64,000 nt of DNA from Leptothermofonsia sichuanensis E412 (GTDB lineage Bacteria > Cyanobacteriota > Cyanobacteriia > Leptolyngbyales > Leptolyngbyaceae), in NCBI RefSeq assembly GCF_019891175.1, contig NZ_CP072600.1:6362062-6426061 (forward strand), written 5' to 3'. Under the pieces are notes generated by a model. That model had not been told where the DNA came from. It made no database searches and saw nothing but the letters and a program-made list of their open reading frames with translations. Made by a program: the position numbers and the translations under genes. Each line of letters opens with the position of its first letter. The stretch's first letter is position 1. Of this stretch, positions 22,801 through 31,503 are shown one piece after another.

Positions 22801-24672
22801 CCCATCCCACTGAATCTGAGCGTCCAGGGGTTGCCCAACTACCGAAATCCCTTCAGAAAAGCGAACCTGTCCCTGTCCCCGTACATCCGCTGGTCTGAAG
22901 GATGCCACTGAGCCAGTCAGTTGCATCTCCCCACTGAACAAACCCCGCAAATCGGCAGAAAAGCGCCTGAGCTGGATGCCAGAACCAACGACCGTTGCCT
23001 GCCAGCGATCGCCCACCGACCTCCCCTGAACCGTAGCTGTCCCCCCTGCAACCTGCAACACTGTATTTCGCAGGGTGGTCACGCCATCTGCAATCAGAAT
23101 TTCTCCCCTGGCTGGATAGTCGCCCTCCGATGCCTGCCAGCGAGTCAAAATTTGCAGGGCATCCACCGGTCCCTTCAGTTGCGTCTGGGCATTAATCCGA
23201 CCAACTCTCACAGGGAGAGGATTGCCATCGTTATAGGGGCGGGCAAGTGCATCCCCCGGCACCCCCAATGCCTGAAAATTGAGGGCAATCTGCGCTGGCT
23301 CTGTCAGATTGATTTCACCGGAACCAGTGACCTGTCCCCCAGCGGTTGGAGTTGCCTGCACAGTTGAAATGATTACCCGACGATCAGCCGTATCCAGCCG
23401 AAATTCGGTCGTGTATTGACTCAAGGCAACTCGATCAAACCGTCCAGGTTTGATACTGCGGGCGATGCCTGACAGAACTGGCTGCTGTAATGGTCCCGTC
23501 AGCCTCAAGTCTGCACTAATTGCCCCAGCCGTGGAAAAGGGCGGCGATACCTGTAATGTTTCAAGCACATCTGGCAGAGTTGCCGACTTTACCCTGGCAG
23601 CCATATTAAATCCCTGCTCTAGATGAACCGTTCCCTTCACCAGAGCAGGAACCTTACCATAAAAGGCATTGGTATTGTCCAGACGAATTTGCTTGCCTTG
23701 CAGTTGCAGTGCTCCTGTTGCTCTGGTGAAAGGACGGGGAACCCCCTGCGCCTGGAGTGTTACCCCTTCAAATTGGGCTGTCCCCCTTAAATCAGGCAGG
23801 GTTTCATCCGGTCGTAACTGAATTGCAATTCTCCCATTCACCCGTCCCGATGACAGTGTGAGATTCGGGATATTGACCAGTCGGTCAATTTCAGAAACCA
23901 GAAAATTTTGTCCCCGAATTTCGAGATTGGTCTGCAAGGGCAGGTCTCCCGCAGAGGTACCCTTCGAACTAACAGGTTCTGGTTTTTTCAAGCGTCGAGT
24001 TTCACCCTGCAAATCCAGACTGCCTCCGGTGTCTGACTTTCCAGCAACTTTGTAGGTAAACCGCTGGTTGTTATCAAACAGTTCAGCCTGCCCGTTCAGT
24101 TGGGACAACATCACAGGAATGCCTTTCTCACCAGTTTTAGAGCGGGGCACCAGCACAGCCCTGGCATCCTGAAACCGAATTATCCTTAAATCGGTTCTAA
24201 TTGGACCGGGCTGCTCTTCCGGTTCGATCTGGGTTTCAACCCAGGTACCATCCTTTCCCTGCTCCAGGTAGATCTCGGGCCTGATCGCTGTAATATCCAG
24301 ATTTAAATCGCGGCTAAAAATGAGCCGTAGCGGGTTAAAGGCCACGTCTACGGCTTGAATGGAAAGATGGTCTGGGTCTGTTGGCGTTGGTGGCAGGGAA
24401 GACGGACCAAATCGAATGCTGGAGAGCGTAAAGCGCTCCACTCCACCCAACTGGACGGGTCGATTCAAAGATTGACTTAAATTTTTCTCGACCAGAGGCG
24501 ATAATTCACGATGAATAAAATTCCATCCCCACCAGGTTCCCCCTGCCACCCCTGCCACGGTTACCCCCACCAGGGGAATCCCAATTCGCTTGAGGGGACG
24601 AACCCAGCGGCGATCGCGCCTATCGGGATTCGGCGAGTTTCCTGGACCTGGCGGATTTGTCATTTCCGACAC
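19852..24672 (-). CDS. TamB-like outer-membrane biogenesis protein (DUF490)
   Basis: 1606 residues. A basic N-terminus and a single membrane anchor (GIPLVGVTVAGVAGGTWWGW, about residues 31-50) precede a very long beta-rich region. Repeated phrases such as GRVNGRIAIQL, GTAQFEGVTLQAQG and SGEINLTEPAQIALN match AsmA/TamB-type beta-taco modules. The C-terminal DUF490 domain ends FNLRYRLNNEILLRTSTDFSGD...EYETRF, an aromatic-final strand. Such proteins bridge the periplasm for phospholipid or outer-membrane protein transport. In cyanobacteria an Omp85 partner is expected, not seen here. Confidence 0.9.
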   Translation of the reverse strand: MSEMTNPPGPGNSPNPDRRDRRWVRPLKRIGIPLVGVTVAGVAGGTWWGWNFIHRELSPLVEKNLSQSLNRPVQLGGVERFTLSSIRFGPSSLPPTPTDPDHLSIQAVDVAFNPLRLIFSRDLNLDITAIRPEIYLEQGKDGTWVETQIEPEEQPGPIRTDLRIIRFQDARAVLVPRSKTGEKGIPVMLSQLNGQAELFDNNQRFTYKVAGKSDTGGSLDLQGETRRLKKPEPVSSKGTSAGDLPLQTNLEIRGQNFLVSEIDRLVNIPNLTLSSGRVNGRIAIQLRPDETLPDLRGTAQFEGVTLQAQGVPRPFTRATGALQLQGKQIRLDNTNAFYGKVPALVKGTVHLEQGFNMAARVKSATLPDVLETLQVSPPFSTAGAISADLRLTGPLQQPVLSGIARSIKPGRFDRVALSQYTTEFRLDTADRRVIISTVQATPTAGGQVTGSGEINLTEPAQIALNFQALGVPGDALARPYNDGNPLPVRVGRINAQTQLKGPVDALQILTRWQASEGDYPARGEILIADGVTTLRNTVLQVAGGTATVQGRSVGDRWQATVVGSGIQLRRFSADLRGLFSGEMQLTGSVASFRPADVRGQGQVRFSEGISVVGQPLDAQIQWDGQKVVVQQATAPGFSANGAVFARLEGQGAPEITGLDLTVQTTDYSLQALSLPLPGGVDYSGRVDFNGRVTGTPVNPNVSGGVALKQFVLNGYAFEPLMQGNLRVANGVNLNVSGVRDRLSATLGADYQLLAFTIQREKAVAKGRTQGGLLLVEATDFPVGMLASPGVATLFPFSGDLSGNLAVDLRKLSAAGQVAIVNPTFGTYRADRFDGRIHIVDGAATLSGAKLRRDGTTFQIDGTAVLQGDDPTIKGQVRIAQGNLQDVLKLLQIFDLQDLARGIQPPVFGTGDDLNTVPVELAEASIQTQLRRLSEVKTLLQLTTEQRAEAPIPELRELVGSLDGELNVSGSLKAGLNANFNLRGQAWKWGPYSAKEVVAVGSFENGVLTLLPLRFQSDQSFVSFSGQLGGQEPSGQFRMENISVESLQPLVNTPLPIEGTLNATATLAGTWNNPQAIGEISLTNGSLNGTAVREGRGNFQYANARLNFGSRIVIAEPEPISIIGSLPFPLPYAGAVTPDSNQISLDINVKNEGLAVLNALNNQVEWVDGQGSVILKVRGTLEQPDAQGTIQLAGATLKARALPEPITDVNGTIAFNRDRLNITEAIVGRFSKGQITAAGTLPLATPFLPEDPDAGKVVAVKLENIRLNLKGLYQGAVDGSVDIMGTALNPLLGGAIQLSNGQVLLAEQAKNASETEKRDFETASASNIEFNNLKLELGRNLRITSAPILNFVASGELTINGSLSEIRPSGVINLTAGQVNLFTTQFTLARGYPQTAEFLPQQGLNPNLDIRLIALVPEVVGSRLPTSTLSNEVIDAPRFQRYGSVQSVRVQARVIGPASELDQNLELTSSPARTESEIVSLIGGGFVSTLGQGNGALGLANIAGSALLTNVQGFIGNALGLSDFRLFPTITPTQDSRDSRRESNLDLAMEAGIDITRALSFSVLKILTSDAPAQFNLRYRLNNEILLRTSTDFSGDSRAIIEYETRF

Positions 24673-25044
24673 TCAGAATGATTTGCTCGTCAATTCTTGT
24701 AGTCAATATACTCCTTTCAGTTGGCACGTCAATCGTTCCGATGACAGTTGAAGGGGTGTCAGGTTTAAGAAATTTAAGGATCGAGGATCGAATAACTCGA
24801 ACTTTCACCACAGAGGCACAGAGAACACTGAGCTATGCCCCTGTACCCTCTGGGTCTCTGGGGTAAAGCATCAACTTTCTCGGTTGATTTAATCCACGCT
24901 CCAGAAAATTTTGAATTATTAGGTTTTGGATTGAATGTTTTGAATTCAACGTTTTGAGCCAGAAATATTTCCTCCCTCCCTCCCCCTTCCTCCTTCCTCC
25001 TTCCCAAATCTGTAGAATAGGAGAAATAGAGATGAGACAGGTCC
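24673..25044. other. intergenic upstream of clpP with composite repeat
   Basis: About 370 bp between divergent tamB and clpP. It contains a CCACAGAGGCACAGAGAACAC repeat (24805-24900) ending in TTTAATCCACG, also found at 41016-41105, and a CTCC-rich tract (24972-25000) just before clpP. Confidence 0.5.
24805..24900. repeat. CACAGAGRCACAGAGAACAC repeat, copy 1
   Basis: TTTCACCACAGAGGCACAGA... to GGTTGATTTAATCCACG shares order and spacing with 41016-41105. The inner arms are imperfect inverted repeats. Non-coding. Confidence 0.55.
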
Positions 25045-25650
25045 ATGATTCCTACCGTTATTGAACAGTCTGGTCGCGGTGAACGCGCCTTTGACATTTA
25101 CTCGCGGCTACTGCGGGAGCGAATTGTTTTCTTAGGGCAGGCGATCGATGCGGATGTTGCCAACCTGGTAGTTGCACAACTACTTTTTCTGGATGCTGAA
25201 GACCCTGAGAAAGATATCTACGTCTATATCAACTCTCCTGGTGGTTCGGTTACGGCAGGCATGGGCATCTATGACACCATGAAGCATATCCGCCCTGACG
25301 TTTCCACCATTTGTGTTGGTCTGGCAGCCAGTATGGGTGCTTTTTTGTTAAGTGCTGGAACAAAAGGCAAACGCATCAGCTTACCCCACTCCCGAATTTT
25401 GATCCACCAACCCCTAGGGGGTGCCCAGGGACAGGCTACTGATATTGAAATTCAGGCAAAAGAAATTCTGTACCACAAGCAACGACTCAACGAACTACTG
25501 GCAGACCATACAGGACAGCCCCTTGCGCGCATCCAGGAGGACACTGAGCGCGATTTCTTCATGTCAGCCGAAGAAGCCAAAGCCTATGGTTTAGTTGATC
25601 AGGTCATTGATCGCCGTCCCTCTGCTGTTCGTCCAGCCGTCGTCAAGTAG
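25045..25650 (+). CDS. clpP: ATP-dependent Clp protease proteolytic subunit
   Basis: 201 residues forming the barrel protease used with ClpX or ClpC. The catalytic triad is visible: Ser in [12 protein letters not shown], His in [11 protein letters not shown], Asp in [32 protein letters not shown] is the usual signature. The catalytic residues mark it as an active ClpP-type subunit and not ClpR. A terminator follows at 25726. Cyanobacteria have several clpP genes, and which paralogue this is was not determined. Confidence 0.95.
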   Translation: MIPTVIEQSGRGERAFDIYSRLLRERIVFLGQAIDADVANLVVAQLLFLDAEDPEKDIYVYINSPGGSVTAGMGIYDTMKHIRPDVSTICVGLAASMGAFLLSAGTKGKRISLPHSRILIHQPLGGAQGQATDIEIQAKEILYHKQRLNELLADHTGQPLARIQEDTERDFFMSAEEAKAYGLVDQVIDRRPSAVRPAVVK

Positions 25651-25725
25651 TGGATGGAATCTCATAGATTCCAAAAGCCACTCCTGTAGTTACTCCCTAA
25701 ACTTCCGTAGACACGTTACTTGAAC

Positions 25726-25757
25726 AAGTTCCCTGGGTCAACCTGGGAACTTTTTTT
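25726..25757 (+). terminator. rho-independent terminator after clpP
   Basis: AAGTTCCC...GGGAACTT stem with loop TGGGTCAACCT-like, followed by seven T (25751-25757). It lies about 75 bp after the clpP stop. Confidence 0.85.
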
Positions 25758-26120
25758 GAAGCCCTGTCCTTACCAGTAGAGGTTGGCATAGATCTGGCTA
25801 CCGTTCCTGGCACCAGACGTGCTTTGAATGGTTGCTGGATTTACGCCCCGGAGTACTAAGTAATTGACGCGAGGACTAGTAGGGCAAATTAAAAGTTCTG
25901 CAACATAGGTTGAGTAGAGCGATAGCAAAACCTGACCATTCCAAAGCCTTCATGTTGCAAAATTAAGTGTTTACTCTACTAGTGCATTGCGGCAGAAGTT
26001 TTTCACCACAAAGGCACGAAGGGACACAACGTTTCTTAGTGCCCTTTGTGTCTTTGTGGTTGAAGCCAAAACTAGCGGATTATTTTCGGTAACCTGCATT
26101 AGCCTCTGAGGAGGATGAAG
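25758..26120. other. intergenic with palindromic repeat copy
   Basis: Roughly 360 bp. The ACCACAAAGRCAC repeat occupies 25978-26070. The rest shows no ORF. Confidence 0.45.
25978..26070. repeat. ACCACAAAGACACAAAG palindromic repeat, copy 2 (inverted)
   Basis: CTAGTGCATTGCGGCAGAAG opens the unit and CTTTGTGTCTTTGTGGTTG closes it, the mirror of copy 1 at 12021 including its outer CTAG end. Confidence 0.65.
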
Positions 26121-27857
26121 TCAAGTAGATTTTTGAGTCGAATTCAACTGGCGGACAAAACCCGACCTGAGTCCACGTTCTGGATCCCTTAAAATGACAT
26201 CCCCATGAAGCAGGGTTGTGCAGGGAATTTTTGTAGCCCAACAGAGTTCGTCCGGTTGTTTGGGTGACCAGTAGAGAAAATTCCTGGCCTGTTTCTGAAT
26301 GACTGGGACATGTTTCAGAGGTGGTGGCAGAACAAGCCGTGAAGGAGAACTGCCATGCAGGGTCACTGCAACCAGCAGCGCAGGCAGAGCACCTGCGATC
26401 GCCCACTTGAATTTGAACTTCTGGACGGAGTTGAGATACGAACTCAAATGGGATCTGGATGAGATGAGATCACCCCAGGCCAGTGTAACCGAGAGGGCTG
26501 GCAGCAAAATTAAATAGGACAGAGAAAATCGGAAAAACGGCGCAGTGGCTAGAAAAAATACAATGCCTGTGACAGCAAGCACCATCACCCTATTTTTTCC
26601 CTGCTCCGCTTCGATGGTTTTACGTTTGCAGAGATAGACCAGGCAACCGCTATTGACAACCAGCAAAAACGCCATGAAGCGAGTAGTCGTGGATTTGTGG
26701 AACCACCGCCAGAATGCCCACAACCAGCGAGGAATCTCTGGGGGGGGTGTACTAACCCAGGACATCCACTCATGGGTGGATTTGGCCGTTTCTTGAACCG
26801 CTTCCGGTGAGAGTGACCAGGGCAGATCTAAACAAAGCAAGGACGATGGATAGAGGGGACAACCAGAAGCAATAATGTTGTGGGCAAACACGGGAGTCAT
26901 CAGCAGGATTGCAATCCCACTGACGACTACCCAGCGATAAAACTTAAACCCTCTGGCATAACTGTAAAACAGGCTGGTGACCAGCCAGAGAGGAACTGCC
27001 GTAAGCTTTATGGTCAAGGCTCCAGTTGCCAGGATGAGGGGAATGAGATGCATCTCAAAACCAGGATTTTGGAGCCTGGTAAGAGGGATTGCTTGATGGT
27101 TGACCCTGGTCAGAAAACACCAGGCAATCACTCCTACCAGAAGCAGCAGAGGAATATCTGGCGAGGGTGAGATCAGGATAGTATTTACCCCGTCCATCCA
27201 GGCTATGGGTGGAATCATGAGTAAGAAAATCACCATAAACCAATCACTGACCATTCCCTCACGGTGCAGTAAACGCCTCAAGTGGATCACCAACTGGCAG
27301 ACGACCAGCAGCAGCACAAACCCATTCGTCGTGGCGGTACCCCGTGCATCTAGGATTTCAGCATTGAATGGAGCCGCCAGGGCAAACCAGGAGGAGGTAA
27401 ATCCATAGTTTGGAAACAGGAGGGCAATACCGGGAACCCTGCCATAGCCGGCAAACCACTGGATATTGCTGTAGTGATAAAGCCCCGTATCACTCCAGGT
27501 CACTTCCTGGGTCATCCAGGCTGCCACGGCAATCATTAGCCCGATCAGGGCTGCCAGACGTTTAGGGGAGTTGACTGATCGTACTATGGCAACAAGTGCT
27601 GTGCGATGGGAGCGAACTGCCAGAACAATTACGCATAAAATGAGTGCCACGATCGCCCCAACCAGTGGTGACAGCGGCAAAAACAAGGAGGTGGTAAGCA
27701 GGGCAATGGCAAGCGCCACCACCCCTGACCATTCGGCCATTATCACGCGATCGCCCGGTCGGTCAAAGCGGTCTGCCCCTAACCCATGCAGCAATCCAAA
27801 CCCAACGATGCCACTAATCAACAAGAGTAGCGTCCAGATGGCGAGGAAATAGAGCAT
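26121..27857 (-). CDS. polytopic membrane protein (LIC_10190-type, GT-C-like)
   Basis: 578 residues with about 11-12 hydrophobic helices, starting MLYFLAIWTLLLLISGIVGFGLL. The loop after the third helix group holds WSDTGLYHYSNIQWFAGYGRVPGIALLFPNYGF, a D-T-G-x-Y-H motif typical of a family of uncharacterised bacterial membrane proteins that resembles GT-C glycosyltransferases. It ends 40 bp before, and on the same strand as, a GT9 glycosyltransferase, so a role in surface glycan synthesis is a reasonable inference. Confidence 0.72.
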   Translation of the reverse strand: MLYFLAIWTLLLLISGIVGFGLLHGLGADRFDRPGDRVIMAEWSGVVALAIALLTTSLFLPLSPLVGAIVALILCVIVLAVRSHRTALVAIVRSVNSPKRLAALIGLMIAVAAWMTQEVTWSDTGLYHYSNIQWFAGYGRVPGIALLFPNYGFTSSWFALAAPFNAEILDARGTATTNGFVLLLVVCQLVIHLRRLLHREGMVSDWFMVIFLLMIPPIAWMDGVNTILISPSPDIPLLLLVGVIAWCFLTRVNHQAIPLTRLQNPGFEMHLIPLILATGALTIKLTAVPLWLVTSLFYSYARGFKFYRWVVVSGIAILLMTPVFAHNIIASGCPLYPSSLLCLDLPWSLSPEAVQETAKSTHEWMSWVSTPPPEIPRWLWAFWRWFHKSTTTRFMAFLLVVNSGCLVYLCKRKTIEAEQGKNRVMVLAVTGIVFFLATAPFFRFSLSYLILLPALSVTLAWGDLISSRSHLSSYLNSVQKFKFKWAIAGALPALLVAVTLHGSSPSRLVLPPPLKHVPVIQKQARNFLYWSPKQPDELCWATKIPCTTLLHGDVILRDPERGLRSGFVRQLNSTQKST

Positions 27858-27897
27858 GAAGGAACTTGAATGATAATCCAGAAATCCAGTATTGCCT

Positions 27898-28860
27898 CTA
27901 ACCGCCCCAAACCTTTTCCAGTACCATTTGGGGAGAAATATCCGCCAGTTGTCCGGTCAGGGATTTGATACCGACAAACCGATTGCTTTCCGGCAGTAAC
28001 CGCTTTGGATCCGTTGATCCAAACAGTGCCAGTGTGTAAGTTTTCACAGCAACGGCAAGATGCATCGGGGCGCTATCGGTACATAGCATAAGATTCGCTC
28101 CAGCAATCATGGCTGCCAGCTTGCCGATATCCTCAGGAATTGTCACTTTCAGCTTAGGGCTGGACTGAACCAGTTCCTGGACAAATTTCTCATCCTCTGG
28201 TTCCTGCACTACGACCAGAGGTAAGTCCGGCTGCCGCCGCTCAAAATCTTGAATAATGCCCTTCCAGCTTGCAACCGGGTATATCTTGTTAATACCCATG
28301 TCTTTTGAATGTTGACTGAACCCCCCATGAATCAGCACATAACCACTGCTTTGCAAACCCAGGCGCTTCCGCTCAGCATCTGCCCAATCCAGGTCCTTCG
28401 TGGAAACATTGATGGATAACTCTGGGCAGGGCGTATGGATGTCCAGCCCTTTTAGCAGATCGTGATACATACAGGCGGCATATTGATCTGGCTTCAAAGG
28501 TACAGTGTTTGTGAGAAAAACCTGACCGGGGGTGCCTGCATAACCAATGCGGATTGGAATCCCTGTCAGCCAGAGTGCCAGCCCAATGCCCCAACCCCGC
28601 CCCAGGGAAATCGCAACATCGTACTCCTGTTCCCGGACAGCACCCAGCAGGTTACCAAAATCTGCCAGACTGTTTCGGTCTTCGTAGTCAAACAGAATCG
28701 TGTTGTGAACAGACCTGGACACCTGATAAGCAGCCTTTGCCCGTGGCTCAATCACGACATCGAGCTGAGCATTGGGATAGATCTGTTTCAAGTCATCCAG
28801 TGTCGGGAAGAATAAAAGTTGATCGCCAATTCCACCAGGGACGAAGGCTACAATTCGCAT
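27898..28860 (-). CDS. glycosyltransferase family 9 (heptosyltransferase-like)
   Basis: 320 residues in two Rossmann-like halves. The N-terminus VAFVPGGIGDQLLFFPTLDDL, ISLGRGWGIGLALWLTGIP, and the donor-site block LMLCTDSAPMHLAVAVKTYTLALFG are family hallmarks. Family members add heptose or other sugars to lipid cores. It is upstream of the membrane protein above in transcription, 40 bp apart. Confidence 0.9.
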   Translation of the reverse strand: MRIVAFVPGGIGDQLLFFPTLDDLKQIYPNAQLDVVIEPRAKAAYQVSRSVHNTILFDYEDRNSLADFGNLLGAVREQEYDVAISLGRGWGIGLALWLTGIPIRIGYAGTPGQVFLTNTVPLKPDQYAACMYHDLLKGLDIHTPCPELSINVSTKDLDWADAERKRLGLQSSGYVLIHGGFSQHSKDMGINKIYPVASWKGIIQDFERRQPDLPLVVVQEPEDEKFVQELVQSSPKLKVTIPEDIGKLAAMIAGANLMLCTDSAPMHLAVAVKTYTLALFGSTDPKRLLPESNRFVGIKSLTGQLADISPQMVLEKVWGG

Positions 28861-29123
28861 AGTGCAGGGTTAAATACTTCTTTACGCTAAATTGACTCCT
28901 TAATGACCTTAAGAGGTTTCATCTCAACTGGCAAGCGCATGATTGAAAAATTTCTGCTGCAACGGCCTGCACTGTTGTGGAGATCACTTCCAGGATTTAG
29001 GAGAAGATACAGTAAGTCTTAATCGTAAATCCACGATCAGCCCCCTTATTTTCAAGTTGGCAGAAGCTACTCAGGAGATAGGGCTATAGACCGTGAATCA
29101 AGAAGTTCTAGCCGAGGGATGCT

Positions 29124-29813
29124 GTGTACTTATTAATTCCAGCCGCTGGCTCAGGTCGTCGAATGGGGAGCGATCGCAACAAATTGTTGCTGCCCCTGCT
29201 TGAAAAACCCCTCCTTGCCTGGACACTTTCTGCTGCCCGTGCCGCCCAATCCATTCGCTGGGTCGGGTTAATTGGTCAGCCAGAGGATTTTCAAGACTTC
29301 AAAGAGATTGTGGTCAGCCTTGGGATGACGAAAATGGTGCATTTTATCCAGGGGGGAGCAACCCGTCAGGAGTCGGTCTACCGGGGACTACAGGCGTTAC
29401 CAGCCGTTGCCCAGCGGGTTCTGATCCATGACGGTGCCCGTTGTCTGATTACCCCCAAGCTGTTTGATCGCTGTGCCCAGGAATTACACCACTGTCCAGG
29501 ACTGATTGCTGCCATCCCTGTGAAGGACACCATTAAAGTCGTAGAGCATTCTACACAGCAGATAACCCGTACCCCGGATCGTCGCCAACTGTGGGCAGCA
29601 CAGACGCCGCAGGGTTTTGAGGTCGATCGCCTGACCCGCTGTCATGATGAGGGAGTCCGTCAGGGATGGGAAGTGACTGATGACGCTGCCCTATTTGAGC
29701 AGTGTGGGCTGCCGGTCAAAATCGTTGAAGGGGAAGAAACAAATCTAAAAGTCACCACCCCCGTGGATCTGGCGATCGCCGAGTTCATCCTGCGCCAGCG
29801 GGGACAAGAGTGA
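29124..29813 (+). CDS. ispD: 2-C-methyl-D-erythritol 4-phosphate cytidylyltransferase
   Basis: Third step of the MEP isoprenoid pathway: CTP + MEP to CDP-ME. The N-terminal nucleotide loop LIPAAGSGRRMGSDRNKLLLPL, the middle IHDGARCLI and the C-terminal AAQTPQGF and TDDAALFE with VEGEETNLKVTTPVDL are all present. The start is a GTG at 29124 behind a weak GAGG. An ATG 5 bp upstream is out of frame. Length of 229 aa is normal. It supplies the precursors used by carotenoid genes such as crtH. Confidence 0.95.
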   Translation: MYLLIPAAGSGRRMGSDRNKLLLPLLEKPLLAWTLSAARAAQSIRWVGLIGQPEDFQDFKEIVVSLGMTKMVHFIQGGATRQESVYRGLQALPAVAQRVLIHDGARCLITPKLFDRCAQELHHCPGLIAAIPVKDTIKVVEHSTQQITRTPDRRQLWAAQTPQGFEVDRLTRCHDEGVRQGWEVTDDAALFEQCGLPVKIVEGEETNLKVTTPVDLAIAEFILRQRGQE

Positions 29814-29859
29814 GGAGTGAGGAGTGAGGGAGTAAAACCCCTGGCACCTTCACTGGCCC

Positions 29860-30987
29860 CTACTTAAGCTCCTTGATAACCTTCTCCACATCCCTGACTC
29901 TGTTAGACTTGCCCTGCTCCTGATAGAGCCGCTTTGCCTGCTCAAAAGCAGCGATGGCTTCCTGTTTGCGATCTCGTGCTTTCAAAGCACTCCCCAGCTT
30001 AAAATGCCCATCTGGATCCTGAGGTTGCAATGTGGTGTATTGACGATAGGAAATAATCGCTCCTAAATAATCTTTCTGTTCCAGGTAAATGTCTCCCTGT
30101 GCCAGATGTGCCTCAGTCAGGCTGGGTTGGAGAGCAGCGGCTCGTTGAAAGGCTTTGAGTGCGTCCTGGGTACGTCCCTTCGCCTTCCAGATTTTACCTA
30201 TCTGAAGCTGAATTGCGCCATTTCGTGGCTCCAATTGGGCGGCCCGGTTGAAAGCAGACAGCCCTTCTGCCAGATTGCCCAGGCTCAACCAGGCAGCTCC
30301 CAGGGTGACGTGGGCACTGCCCGACCGGGGGGATAGCTGAATTGCCTTTTGCAACGGCTCAATCGCTTCCCTGGGGCGATCCTGCTGGATCAGCATCGCC
30401 CCCAACAGTTCAAAGGCTTTGGCATTGCGGGCATCAATGGCGGTTACCTGTCTGTAGACGGTGGCCGCTTCACGATACCGTTCCATCCGGGAATAAACCA
30501 CACCCAAACCTAAAAAAGCATTAACGTGACGGGGGTTGAGTTTAGTCGCCCCCTGATAGGCTGCGATCGCCTCATCATTTCTGCCCAAATTTGCCAGGTT
30601 ATAGCCCAGGGCGTAATGGAATTCAGCATTCTTAGGATCCAGGGCGATCGCCTGCTGATAGTAAGTCGCCGCTTCTTGAAAGTTTCCCTGCCGGGCTTGT
30701 AAATACCCAATACCAGAGAAAATCTTCGCATTCTGGCTATCCAGTTCTGCGGCCTGACGGTAAACCGCGATCGCTCCAGAAAAATTCCCGGCGTCTACCA
30801 GCTTGCGCCCTTCTTTCAACAATTCAGTGAGTCGCTCATCTTGTTGCTGGTTGCGATTAGAAATATTGCTTTGAGTATTGCTTTGAGCACGAGCCATTGG
30901 TGGCAACGGGATACCAATCAAGAGCAACAAGCTCACAACCAGAAGGGTTTGCTTTCTAACAATCAATTTTCCAGGCATGGGTAGCAA
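29860..30987 (-). CDS. exported TPR-repeat protein
   Basis: 375 residues with a cleavable signal (LLVVSLLLLIGIPLPPMARAQS). After a Gln/Asn linker come about eight 34-residue TPR units from residue 60 (AGNFSGAIAVYRQAAELDSQNA, QGNFQEAATYYQQAIALDPKNA, NLGRNDEAIAAYQGATKLNP and so on). It is likely periplasmic and a protein-protein adaptor, with no partner indicated. Divergent from the UPF0145 gene. Confidence 0.88.
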   Translation of the reverse strand: MLPMPGKLIVRKQTLLVVSLLLLIGIPLPPMARAQSNTQSNISNRNQQQDERLTELLKEGRKLVDAGNFSGAIAVYRQAAELDSQNAKIFSGIGYLQARQGNFQEAATYYQQAIALDPKNAEFHYALGYNLANLGRNDEAIAAYQGATKLNPRHVNAFLGLGVVYSRMERYREAATVYRQVTAIDARNAKAFELLGAMLIQQDRPREAIEPLQKAIQLSPRSGSAHVTLGAAWLSLGNLAEGLSAFNRAAQLEPRNGAIQLQIGKIWKAKGRTQDALKAFQRAAALQPSLTEAHLAQGDIYLEQKDYLGAIISYRQYTTLQPQDPDGHFKLGSALKARDRKQEAIAAFEQAKRLYQEQGKSNRVRDVEKVIKELK

Positions 30988-31040
30988 TGTCTACAAGATG
31001 TGAGAGAGTACTGCTGAGTTTTCTAACAGGAGAATAGCGA

Positions 31041-31364
31041 ATGATCTTATCAACCACCGATGTTCTTCAGGGCGTTGCTGTAACCAGTTACCTGGGAATT
31101 GTCACAGCAGAAGTCGTCTACGGTAGCAATGCACTGCGAGATTTTTTTGCTGGAATTCGTGACATGATTGGTGGACGTACAGGCAGCTACGAACGGGTGT
31201 TTGAGCAGGGGCAACGGGAAGCGATCGCTGAACTGGAAAAACGAGCAGCCCGACTGGGGGCAGATGCTGTGGTGGGCATTGAAATCAACACTGGCACAAT
31301 CAACATCGATGAGTCGGGGGTTTTGCTCCTGATCACAGCCACCGGAACGGCTGTGAAGCTTTAG
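31041..31364 (+). CDS. UPF0145 (YbjQ-like) protein
   Basis: 107 residues with the family pattern: ST.DVLQGVAVTSYLGIVTAE..YGSN..RDFFAGIRD, GGRTGSYE, EAIAELEKRAARLGADAVVGIEI. Known structures of the family form pentamers and are labelled heavy-metal binding, but a function is not established. AGGAG precedes the ATG. Confidence 0.9.
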   Translation: MILSTTDVLQGVAVTSYLGIVTAEVVYGSNALRDFFAGIRDMIGGRTGSYERVFEQGQREAIAELEKRAARLGADAVVGIEINTGTINIDESGVLLLITATGTAVKL

Positions 31365-31503
31365 CAACGCAGAGGATTGAGGCTCTGAAGGTGGAAATGG
31401 GAGCGAAATCTGCTACAAATTAACCTTCGTATATTCGGGGATCTCAGTCGTCTGGTCAACCCCTGCTTTGTCTCTGCTGGATAGAGCGTGATAGAACACC
31501 CTT

